Of a DNA stretch of 64,000 nucleotides, positions 55,966 to 64,000 are shown piece after piece. The stretch covers positions 28,808,030-28,872,029 of the forward strand of contig OX439040.1 in NCBI GenBank assembly GCA_949317995.1, read 5' to 3'. Positions within the stretch are counted from its first letter, which is position 1. Each line of letters opens with the position of its first letter. Source of the DNA: Acholoe squamosa. Taxonomy: Eukaryota; Annelida; Polychaeta; Phyllodocida; Polynoidae. The position numbers were made by a program, and so were the translations under genes. Under the pieces are notes generated by a model. The model was not told where the DNA came from. It searched no databases and saw nothing but the letters and a program-made list of their open reading frames with translations.

Positions 55966-56738
55966 AGTGAAAACTTGTACCTTGAGACGGAAGAGGCATG
56001 TAGTAGGTTGGCACCGAGCGAGAAGTCCCGCCCAGCTGACGGACGCGTAACGGATGATGCCTGCCGATAGATGCCGCATGCGCACATGGACCTGGTCGCA
56101 GTCGGACACTGATGACTCAATGCCAGATGACCGACGAGCCCGAGTGATGTGCTACGAGTGACACGTGGAACCCAATGAAGCAAGACCAAAGAAAGCAGTA
56201 ACAAGAAAGAAGTCCTAAGCAAGAATCTAAGATAGTCAGGTTTGATAAAGACTGGGTAAGAAAACAGCAAAGGCTGAATGCAAGGTGTCAATGTTGATTA
56301 TAGAACATCCAAATAAGTGGATGATATGGTCACAAGGACTATAAAGAAATCACACAGAGACACTTTGACCCTACCTTGATTATTCCCCCACAAAGAAACC
56401 TTGCTTTAGGTATTGACTCAAAACACAGCACACAAGAGAACTGTGTTGAGTGCAATTTGAATTGCTTTAAGTACTAATAGATGGTATCGCTTTGTTGATT
56501 TATATAAAGAATTGGTGTTTCGCTTTGAATGTCATAAGTACAAAGGTACACAAGGTTAAAGGTTAAGAAATACGATAAGCGTATTCATGTCACTACGGTT
56601 GTCTTACATTTAGCAACCTACAGATAAGGTTTAATTTGATCTACCCTTGGGTAGGGACTGTGTTGTGTGGTGCCTTGAGAGCTTTAACCCCCCCCCCCCA
56701 CACGACCATCTTCGTCCTCGTGTGCGCGAACCTTTAGA
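55966..56738 (+). other. BEL 5' leader
   Basis: Untranslated region between LTR and gag. A primer binding site should lie at its start, but the sequence (AGTGAAAACTTGTACC) does not begin TGG and I could not assign a tRNA. A run of ten C precedes the gag start by about 40 bp. Confidence 0.6.
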
Positions 56739-58673
56739 ATGGCTGACGACAAGGACCCAGAGGGCGAACAAAGGGCCCCTTCAGAAACGGGTAGGTCAGA
56801 ACACGCTGAAGAACACCAGGAGGATACACCTGCTGAAGGTAAGTCAAACTACAATGAGGAACCTCAAGATGACGTATCTAGAAAGGGCCAACAAGAGCGT
56901 AAGCTCACGGAAAAGGCCCGACTTCTGAAGACGGAGGAATTCTCTAAAGCCTTCTTAAAGGAGGAAAAGAGATTCACCTCCCAAATTACTGCTACAGAGA
57001 ACACCCTAAAGGGGTACTGCACAGAAACACGTCTTCTAGAGGCAAGGACTACTCTTGCGAAAGGGAACGATGCAGTACAGTCTGCAAATGACAAGCTGAA
57101 AGAGCTTGGACCGGCACCGGATCAGAAAATCCGGACAGCCATCGATCGACTTAAGTCTGATAAAGACCTCCTGACTGCAGCGATAGACCTCAGACTGCCA
57201 AGCAGAGACGATGAGTCAATCCGTACGAAGTCACACCGTTCATCTCACCACTCGTCCCATCGATCATCACATCGATCGGGACAGTCTACGACTTCATCGA
57301 AGCGCATAGAGGCAGAGGCGAACGCGGCAGCACGCAGGATTGAACTGGAACAACAGAAAAAGGAAGCTGAAGCAGAAGAAGAACTGCAGAAAATCGAATT
57401 GGAGGTAGCCAAGAAGAAGAGGCAGCTGGAGCAACGCAGAATCGAGAAGCTTCTACTAATCGAGGAAGCTAAGGTCAAAGTTTACAATGAAGAAGATGAC
57501 CGGCAGAGTAGACACTCTGGGCTTTTCTCATCAAGGACGGCCAACCGTAGGAGCAGAGAAGATGTTCTGCAAGAGTCATCTTCGCAGACCTCACGGCCTG
57601 CGAGTGACATAGTTGCTTTGGCTGAGGCCTTTGCTGCCTCTGTAAGTCTGAGTCGGTTACCTGCACCAGAGCCCACCATCTTTGATGGAGATCCCTTGAA
57701 GTACCACGATTGGACTATCGCCTTCAAGTCCCTAATAGAAGACAAGGGGATCCCTGAGAAAGACAGAATCCACTACCTGAAGAGGTATGTGAGCGGGCCA
57801 GCAAAGGAAGCCATAAGTGGCTACTTCCTGCTGAAGAGTGGGTCTGCCTACGAGGAAGCTAGAGCCCTCCTCGCCGAAAGATACGGCGATCCCTTCACCG
57901 TCACTGAAGCATTCCGTGACAAACTGGAGGCATGGCCTAAGATTCAGGGTAAAGATGGCCCTGCTTTAAGACGGTTGTCAGATTTCCTGAACCAGTGTCG
58001 TGCTGCGATGCTGGAAATGAAGGGGCTTGAGATCTTGAACGACAATCGAGAACACAGGAAAATACTACAGAGGCTCCCAGAGTGGGTCGTGAGCCGATGG
58101 AGTAGACTGGTTGCAAAGATCAAGAAACGGGATGGTAACTACCCATCCTTTGCCCAGTTTGCAGACTTCATCAAAGATGAAGCAACAATCGCCTGTGATC
58201 CGGTTACATCTCTGGTGTCTCCAAGAGACACCGAAGGATCTAAGGCAAAACCAAAGCCTGCCACCACCAAGAAAGGGAAAGAAGAAAGCCCATCAGCACG
58301 AACTTTGGCTTCCGAGAAGCAGGAAGAAAGACAAGGCAAGAGAGAATCTTGCCTAAATTGTGATAGAAGTGGCCACGTCCTAGCAGATTGCAGGACATTT
58401 GCTGCTAAAACCCTAGAAGAGAGGCTTCAGATCATCAAGACCAAGGGCATCTGTTATGGGTGTCTGGAACATGGTCACATGTCCAAGACATGCAGACAGC
58501 GGAAAACATGTAAGGTGTGCCAGAAACGCCATCCGACATGTCTGCACAGTGACAAGCCCCCAGAAAAGGAAAAGAAAGAACCAGAGAAAATGGAGTCAGA
58601 TAAAGATAAGAAAGATGCAGACCGAAACACCGAAGCGGTCTGCAACAAGATCAAGGCAAATGTTAGGGATTAG
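56739..58673 (+). CDS. gag: BEL gag (644 aa)
   Basis: Capsid/nucleocapsid precursor that packages element RNA. Residues 1-130 are acidic and polar. A His/Ser-rich basic patch lies near 170-185 and a Glu/Lys/Arg coiled coil near 190-260. Residues about 306-440 match the gag domain typical of BEL elements (DUF1759), with FDGDPLKYHDWTIAFKSLIE. Zinc-binding motifs follow: CLNCDRSGHVLADC near 537, CYGCLEHGHMSKTC near 571 and CKVCQKRHPTCLH near 590. The ATG at 56739 is the first in frame after the C-run. The frame ends at a single UAG (58671-58673), and the protease continues in the same frame only two codons later. Confidence 0.93.
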   Translation: MADDKDPEGEQRAPSETGRSEHAEEHQEDTPAEGKSNYNEEPQDDVSRKGQQERKLTEKARLLKTEEFSKAFLKEEKRFTSQITATENTLKGYCTETRLLEARTTLAKGNDAVQSANDKLKELGPAPDQKIRTAIDRLKSDKDLLTAAIDLRLPSRDDESIRTKSHRSSHHSSHRSSHRSGQSTTSSKRIEAEANAAARRIELEQQKKEAEAEEELQKIELEVAKKKRQLEQRRIEKLLLIEEAKVKVYNEEDDRQSRHSGLFSSRTANRRSREDVLQESSSQTSRPASDIVALAEAFAASVSLSRLPAPEPTIFDGDPLKYHDWTIAFKSLIEDKGIPEKDRIHYLKRYVSGPAKEAISGYFLLKSGSAYEEARALLAERYGDPFTVTEAFRDKLEAWPKIQGKDGPALRRLSDFLNQCRAAMLEMKGLEILNDNREHRKILQRLPEWVVSRWSRLVAKIKKRDGNYPSFAQFADFIKDEATIACDPVTSLVSPRDTEGSKAKPKPATTKKGKEESPSARTLASEKQEERQGKRESCLNCDRSGHVLADCRTFAAKTLEERLQIIKTKGICYGCLEHGHMSKTCRQRKTCKVCQKRHPTCLHSDKPPEKEKKEPEKMESDKDKKDADRNTEAVCNKIKANVRD

Positions 58674-58679
58674 ACATCT

Positions 58680-59183
58680 ATGATTGTACCAGTGTGGGTG
58701 TCGGTGAAAGAGAATCCACAGAAGGAGCAGCTTGTGTATGCCCTTTTGGACACACAATCCGACACCACGTTTATACTGGAGGAAACACTGGATGCTCTGG
58801 AGGCTCCTTCAACAGCCGCGAGATTACGTCTATCTACCATCTCGTTGCGCAGTGACACAATATGTTGTAGGAGGGTAGAAGGCCTACAGGTTAGAGGTTA
58901 TGACTCAGATGAGGCTATTAACCTCCCAACTACCTACTCCAGGGACTTTATTCCCACCGATAGATCGCATATACCAACTCCCGCTACGGCTAGGAAGTGG
59001 CCCCACCTAAGAAGGATAGCACACTTAATGGTCCCACACCAGGAGTGTGAGGTTGGGTTGCTACTGGGGTATAACTGCCCTCTAGCCTTGGCTCCAAGAA
59101 ATTACATCACTGGAGATGGAAACAAACCATTTGCCCTTCAGACCCCCTTGGGTGGAGCGTCGTTGGGTGCACCAGCGTCTTAG
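58680..59183 (+). CDS. BEL protease region (pro)
   Basis: Retroviral-type aspartic protease that processes the polyprotein. The catalytic motif reads ALLDTQSDTTFI, with Gln in place of the usual Gly after Asp-Thr; a flap-side motif HQECEVGLLLGYNCP follows. The frame is the same as gag and separated from it by one UAG, so the ATG at 58680 need not be the true start. It ends at 59183 only because of a one-base shift: the -1 frame continues smoothly into the RT ORF and would restore the conserved LGW motif that ends this region in BEL polyproteins. It is therefore the front of one pro-pol frame, probably disrupted near 59149-59155. Confidence 0.8.
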   Translation: MIVPVWVSVKENPQKEQLVYALLDTQSDTTFILEETLDALEAPSTAARLRLSTISLRSDTICCRRVEGLQVRGYDSDEAINLPTTYSRDFIPTDRSHIPTPATARKWPHLRRIAHLMVPHQECEVGLLLGYNCPLALAPRNYITGDGNKPFALQTPLGGASLGAPAS

Positions 59184-59203
59184 AAGAAGGTGATGCCATA
59201 GGC

Positions 59204-62200
59204 GTGGCTCACCGTGTGCTGGTGAAGAAAGTGGAGGATCGTTTCCACCCTCTCTGTGAGAAATCAAAACGTGAAGAGGTACGGTTTGTTGCCAAAACAA
59301 CCGTCAAAGAAATCTTGCAGCCCTCGGAGATCATAAAGATACTAGAGGCTGATTTTGTAGAAGGAACAAAGGAGGACAAAGCACTGTCCCAAGACGACCT
59401 GTTGTTCCTAAGTAGAATGGAAAGCAGTATCCATCAGCAAGCAGATGGCCATTATAATATGGCACTTCCATTCAAGTCTAGACCAATGCTACCTAACAAC
59501 CGAAGTGCAGCTGCACGCCGATTTGGGCAGCTCCAACGTCGCTTCAAGGTAGATAGCAAGTACCATAAAGATTATGAGAAGTTTATGACAGACATCATTG
59601 AACGTGGTGAGGCTGAGAAGATACCAGGCCCAGAGTTGGACAACAGTCCCTCCTGGTATATACCTCATCATGGTGTCTACCACCCCAAAAAACCAGACAA
59701 AATCAGGGTTGTCTTTGATTGCAGTGCAAAATACCAAGGGACATCCCTGAATGATCATCTGCTCCAGGGCCCAGACTTGACCAACAGCCTTGTTGGAGTC
59801 CTGGTCAGATTCAGACAAGGACCAATCGCCTTTATGTGCGATGTTGAAAGGATGTTTCACCAGTTCAGGGTGAAAGAAGAAGACAGGAACTATATCCGGT
59901 TTATCTGGACAGACGGAGATTACCGGATGAACGTTCATCTGTTTGGGGCAGCATCCTCACCAGGATGTGCCAACTACGGCCTCAAACAAATTGCGAAAGA
60001 GTATGAAGGTGACAGCAAAGAGGCTGCCAACTTCATCAAAGGAAACTTCTATGTTGACGATGGACTGATGAGTGTAGGAACTGTAGATGATGCAAAGAGA
60101 CTCATCAAAGATACCAAGAAGATGTGTGCTAAGGGAAACCTTAGGCTCAATAAGTTCATCTCTAACAGCAGAGAGGTTATAGAGTCTATTCCCAGCACAG
60201 ACAGAGCAAAGGATCTTGAAAATCTAGATCTCTCCTTTGACCCACTGCCAATAGAGAGAGCTCTCGGTATTCAGTGGTGTACTGCTTCAGATACCTTTCA
60301 GTTCTGCTTGGCACTGAAGGATCAGCCATCAACCAGACGTGGAATTCTATCCACAATAGCCTCTGTTTATGACCCCCTTGGTTTCCTTGCACCTTTTGTG
60401 CTGGGGGGAAAACAGATACTTCAGGAAATGTGCAAAGAAGGCACAGGATGGGACGATCCACTTCCTGAAATCCTAAAAGGTAAATGGGAAAGCTGGAAAG
60501 ATGACCTCAAAGAGCTGCCCAATGTCAAGATACCAAGATGTTACCAGTCTAAGAACCTTGGACAAATCAAGAGGATTGAATTACATCACTTCTCAGATGC
60601 AAGCACCGTTGGTTATGGCCAACGCACCTACTTGCGTCTTCTTGACACTGAGGACAATGTCCATTGTACACTGGTCATGGGAAAGGCCCGGGTCACCCCA
60701 TTGCGTGCGGTCACAATCCCGAGGCTTGAATTGCAGGCAGCGGTTATGTCAAGCACGATGAGCTGTCTCCTGCATAGAGAATTGAACTACCAGGACGTCC
60801 ATGAGTACTTCTGGACTGACTCTAAAGTAGTCCTGGGCTATATCAGGAATGAGACCAGACGCTTCCACGTCTATGTAGCTAATCGAGTCCAGAAGATAAA
60901 AGAAAGGACACAATCAGACCAGTGGCATTATGTGGCCACGAAGAAAAACCCTGCCGATCATGCATCACGGGGCCTGAGTGTGTCCGAACTGATTGCCTCT
61001 AATTGGTTTTCAGGACCCTCATTCTTGTGGGAACCAAACCTACCCACTGAAGAGGTAGAACCTGTCATTCTCCCAGACGACCCCGAAGTAAAGTGTCTAA
61101 GCACAAGATCCAAGGAAGAGTCACTGCTCAAACGGATAGACCACTTCTCCGACTGGTCAAGAGCTGTGACAGGAGTGACAACACTTCAGAACTACCTGGA
61201 AAGAAGGAAATCGAATGACAATGATGTCAGACAGACAAATGTCGAAAGAAGACAAAGGGCAGAAAGAATGATAGTGAAGCTTGCACAAGAGCAAGCCTTC
61301 CCTGATGAAGTTAAGACCCTAAAGAGTGGAATTGACAGAGGAAGCCTGAAGAAAGATAGTCCACTTCTCAGATTGGACCCCTTCCTCGATGATGAAGAGA
61401 TTCTGAGAGTTGGTGGAAGGCTTTCTAAATCATGCTCCCTCAACTACAGTGTGAAGCACCCGGTAATACTACCAAAGACAGGTCATATAACCCACCTCAT
61501 GGTGAAACATTTTCACGAGAAAGTGGCCCATCAGGGTAAGGGCATGACCATGAACGAGATTCGTTCAAATGGATTTTGGGTTGTGGGACTTGGTCCTGCA
61601 GTAACATCTCATATCCATAGATGTATTCAGTGCCGAAAGATGCGTGGCCAAACACAAACTCAGAAGATGGCTGATCTGCCAAAGGAAAGACTAGAGCCCT
61701 CACCACCTTTCACATACTGTGGTTTTGATTGTTTTGGGCCATTCATAATCAAAGAAGGAAGAAAAGAGATAAAGAAATATGGACTGCTCTTCACGTGCAT
61801 GGCGTCACGTGCAGTCCATGTTGAAATGTTGGATGACATGTCAACCGACGCCTTCATCAATGGATTGAGGTGCTTCATTGCACTTCGAGGCAAGGTTAGG
61901 CAGTTACGCTCCGACCGTGGAACCAATTTCATTGGGGCGGAAAATGAGCTGAGGAAAGCCTACAAGGAACTAGATAATGAAACAGTAAGATCTTTTATGA
62001 AAGACAATGGCTGCGACTTTATCTCGAATGTCCCCAGTGCCAGTCATATGGGTGGAGTTTGGGAACGCCAAATCAGAACAATAAGAAGCGTTCTCACCGG
62101 AATACTCTCCCAGCACAATGGAAGACTAGACAGTGCATGTCTCCGCACGTTCTTCTACGAGGCCATGGCGATTGTAAATAGCAGGCCACTCACCGTAGAG

Positions 62201-62677
62201 AACCCAGATGGCCCATGTGGACCAAGTCCTTTGACACCCAATCATCTGCTTACGATGAAGACAGGCGTCACAGTACCTCCACCTGGTGCCTTCCAGACAG
62301 AAGATGTCTACGCTAGAAGAAGATGGAGACGTGTTCAATATCTGGCCAACCAGTTTTGGTCCAGATGGAAAAAGGAGTACTTGGCCAACCTGCAGGTTCG
62401 CCAGAAGTGGAATAAAAAATCAAGGAATCTCCAGACAGGAGATATTGTACTCCTTAAGGACGAAGACATGGTGCGTAGCCATTGGAAAATGGCCCGCGTC
62501 ACCGAGACCATGCCAAGTGACGACGGACTAGTACGCAAGGTCAAGATACTCCTTGGAGACACAACTCTCTCCAAGGAGGGTAACAGAATGAGAAAAGCAA
62601 CATATCTTGAGAGACCTATCCACAAACTCATGCTTCTTCTTGAGAACATTGAGGCTCCACAGGTGGGAGAAGATTGA
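59204..62677 (+). CDS. pol: BEL pol: reverse transcriptase, RNase H, integrase (1157 aa)
   Basis: Replication and integration enzyme of the element. The frame opens with GTG, not ATG, and extends upstream in frame to about 59149, so it is the continuation of pro. The RT lies at about 110-340, with the first catalytic Asp in FMCDVERMFHQF and YVDD at 283-286. RNase H begins near 458 (HHFSDASTVGYG) and includes FWTDSKVVLG. An integrase H2C2 zinc finger is near 764-810 (HEKVAHQG...CIQCRKM). The integrase core has Asp near 841 (GFDCFGPF), Asp near 902 (RSDRGTNFIG) and Glu near 952 (GGVWERQIR). A C-terminal DUF5641-like region is at 1040-1130. All catalytic residues are present and there is no internal stop, so only the upstream shift appears damaged. 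Confidence 0.95.
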   Translation: MAHRVLVKKVEDRFHPLCEKSKREEVRFVAKTTVKEILQPSEIIKILEADFVEGTKEDKALSQDDLLFLSRMESSIHQQADGHYNMALPFKSRPMLPNNRSAAARRFGQLQRRFKVDSKYHKDYEKFMTDIIERGEAEKIPGPELDNSPSWYIPHHGVYHPKKPDKIRVVFDCSAKYQGTSLNDHLLQGPDLTNSLVGVLVRFRQGPIAFMCDVERMFHQFRVKEEDRNYIRFIWTDGDYRMNVHLFGAASSPGCANYGLKQIAKEYEGDSKEAANFIKGNFYVDDGLMSVGTVDDAKRLIKDTKKMCAKGNLRLNKFISNSREVIESIPSTDRAKDLENLDLSFDPLPIERALGIQWCTASDTFQFCLALKDQPSTRRGILSTIASVYDPLGFLAPFVLGGKQILQEMCKEGTGWDDPLPEILKGKWESWKDDLKELPNVKIPRCYQSKNLGQIKRIELHHFSDASTVGYGQRTYLRLLDTEDNVHCTLVMGKARVTPLRAVTIPRLELQAAVMSSTMSCLLHRELNYQDVHEYFWTDSKVVLGYIRNETRRFHVYVANRVQKIKERTQSDQWHYVATKKNPADHASRGLSVSELIASNWFSGPSFLWEPNLPTEEVEPVILPDDPEVKCLSTRSKEESLLKRIDHFSDWSRAVTGVTTLQNYLERRKSNDNDVRQTNVERRQRAERMIVKLAQEQAFPDEVKTLKSGIDRGSLKKDSPLLRLDPFLDDEEILRVGGRLSKSCSLNYSVKHPVILPKTGHITHLMVKHFHEKVAHQGKGMTMNEIRSNGFWVVGLGPAVTSHIHRCIQCRKMRGQTQTQKMADLPKERLEPSPPFTYCGFDCFGPFIIKEGRKEIKKYGLLFTCMASRAVHVEMLDDMSTDAFINGLRCFIALRGKVRQLRSDRGTNFIGAENELRKAYKELDNETVRSFMKDNGCDFISNVPSASHMGGVWERQIRTIRSVLTGILSQHNGRLDSACLRTFFYEAMAIVNSRPLTVENPDGPCGPSPLTPNHLLTMKTGVTVPPPGAFQTEDVYARRRWRRVQYLANQFWSRWKKEYLANLQVRQKWNKKSRNLQTGDIVLLKDEDMVRSHWKMARVTETMPSDDGLVRKVKILLGDTTLSKEGNRMRKATYLERPIHKLMLLLENIEAPQVGED

Positions 62678-62689
62678 AGAAATCACAAT

Positions 62690-62707
62690 AGGTGATTTGG
62701 GTGGGAG
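62690..62707 (+). promoter_or_regulatory. BEL polypurine tract
   Basis: AGGTGATTTGGGTGGGAG, purine-rich at its end, lies immediately before the 3' LTR. Confidence 0.55.
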
Positions 62708-63868
62708 TGTGAATGATAGAGAAGTAGAGGTGAGCGCCAGATGGTGCTGCCATCCAGGGGAGAAAGCCAGAAGCTCCAGTCAGAGGTAGTTCTGGTTTCT
62801 GCCACTTGGTGGTGTTATGTTCTGCAATGACCTAATAGCTCATGAGTTGCTCCACAACATAGTCCCTGTCCAAATGCACCCTATTTCTTGTATGTTAATG
62901 TAAGCAAATGAAACTTGTTGACTATTGTACATCCATGTATAATGAATTGGTTAATAGTTAAAACATGATATATAGCTCCTGAAGTTAATGGTTCATTGAG
63001 TAAGGGGAACTACTTGCATGGTATCATTACGCCTAGCAGCCATGACTGAGCAAGCCACAACAACAACCAAATGATGTGAATTATCTGAAAGAATCCCACT
63101 GCCAAGACCTGTATAAAGGTGCAGCAAGGTAAGAATCTAAGAGATGAAACATTTAAGATTTATTTGACTGTGTTTTTGATGTATGATGGTTAATGTATCA
63201 GTGTAAATTTGAGCATATGAAAACATGCCAAGCCAAGCCTCATGTATACCAGTATTTAAACAAAGGGTTTGGCCATTCAGACTATGTAAAGACATCTTCA
63301 CTGTTGTTTTGTGTACTACAAGTTATCATATATGTATTATGAAAATACTCAGAGTATGTAGTTCAAGAGTTTGCCACCAGGTGATTGTGTTGATTCATAC
63401 AGTGAGTTCAGAGATATATGTATGCCATCTCTGCTATGGTAAATAAGGCTAAGCATGTCATTATTTACTGGTATTATCACTCAAGTAACTCTGGTATGAT
63501 TTTGTGCCTGACCACAATTTATTGGTAATTTGCTATTGTTATTTAGCAATATTTTGCCTATTTTGGTGTCTCAAAAATGAGTATTTTTTGAGTATTTACA
63601 TGGATATTTATATCATTTTAAGAGAAGAATTTGTGACATTTAAGGTACAAATTTATGATAAATGTAGCCTTAAGGCTGTATTTTATTGGACTAAGAGAGG
63701 TCTGTGTAAGCATAAAGATGATGATATTCTATGGAAATTTGTGACTGCTGTGTATTTTAGAGATTCATCGTTTCTCTTTACAGTTTTCACGGTGTTTACG
63801 TAACAATAAACATCAGTTATCAACCAAAGACTATGTTTGCCCTTCCTTATATACCGGTCAAGGCCTAC
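62708..63868 (+). repeat. 3' LTR of the BEL element
   Basis: Same as 54788-55965 with a 17-bp deletion near 63722 and about two substitutions. Confidence 0.92.
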
Positions 63869-63934
63869 TAGTAAGGAGGTTTAGGTAGTAGACAGTACTA
63901 ATACAAGCCTGGGCGTATAAACGGGGAAATATGG

Positions 63935-64000
63935 TATGTACCTTCCCACCCCTCAGCGTCTGTCTCGGCTTGGGTTGATTTGAATGCGTCCCGTGGCTGT
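63935..64000. other. Right flank
   Basis: 66 bp past the TIR element end; nothing identified. Confidence 0.4.

Larger units (their letters stand above)
54788..63868 (+). mobile_element. BEL/Pao LTR retrotransposon
   Basis: LTRs of about 1178 and 1161 bp flank a leader, a gag gene and a pro-pol region with BEL-type order (protease, RT, RNase H, integrase). LTRs differ by about two substitutions and one 17-bp deletion, implying recent insertion. No clean 5-bp target duplication was found; only TAG is shared at the two flanks. Confidence 0.95.
54746..63934. mobile_element. Short TIR element split by the BEL insertion
   Basis: Left fragment 54746-54787 starts CCGTATATCCTCGTGTTAAG and right fragment 63869-63934 ends AAACGGGGAAATATGG; each is bounded by TA. 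The two ends are imperfect inverted repeats, so the BEL element probably lies inside a small TA-flanked element. Confidence 0.5.

Overview
This window is eukaryotic, repeat-rich DNA. Its intron-bearing gene, Ngaro-type tyrosine-recombinase retrotransposon, BEL/Pao element and abundance of short terminal-inverted-repeat (TIR) transposons fit a marine invertebrate, perhaps a lancelet, acorn worm or echinoderm. That assignment is inferred from element composition only. No prokaryotic operon, CRISPR array or rRNA gene was seen.

Layout. 1-7333: a Ngaro-like retrotransposon with a gag-like ORF1 and a fused reverse transcriptase/RNase H/tyrosine recombinase ORF2. Its 5' 1.73 kb is present twice in tandem. 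7334-16358: a very young LTR retrotransposon with apparently identical 593-bp LTRs and a CATG target-site duplication. It sits 14 bp past the Ngaro stop codon and has about 7.8 kb of interior without recognisable gag-pol (a LARD-like non-autonomous element). 16.4-35.5 kb: a gene-poor mosaic of minisatellites, a large fold-back structure built from oppositely oriented 29-bp arrays (21.2-24.1 kb), tRNA-like repeats (30.3-31.5 kb), and many short TIR elements, several nested in one another with readable target-site duplications.

36.0-54.3 kb: a probable host gene on the + strand. Candidate exons are at 36007-36069, 39584-39677, 47038-47170, 49424-49781, 50353-50833 and 53633-53743. From the second onward their phases agree across every junction. 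The product is not recognised; it is serine/proline-rich with an acidic patch. Its introns hold a third LTR element (40229-44671, TSD ATAG), a 1.4-kb TIR element with a 7-bp TSD, seven copies of one TA-flanked TIR family and several other short elements.

54788-63868: a complete BEL/Pao LTR retrotransposon (gag, protease, RT/RNase H/integrase). Gag and protease are in one frame separated by a single UAG; protease and RT are separated by a one-base frame change. The BEL element itself appears to lie inside a short TIR element.

Most of the sequence is explained by retrotransposon replication and by insertion of non-autonomous DNA transposons into each other. The most unusual points are the gag-UAG-pro arrangement, the LARD interior with periodic copies of a motif resembling its own polypurine tract, the 6- and 7-bp-TSD TIR families, the fold-back satellite structure, and the unidentified gene. 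All coordinates were read by eye, so ends of diverged repeats may be off by a few bases.
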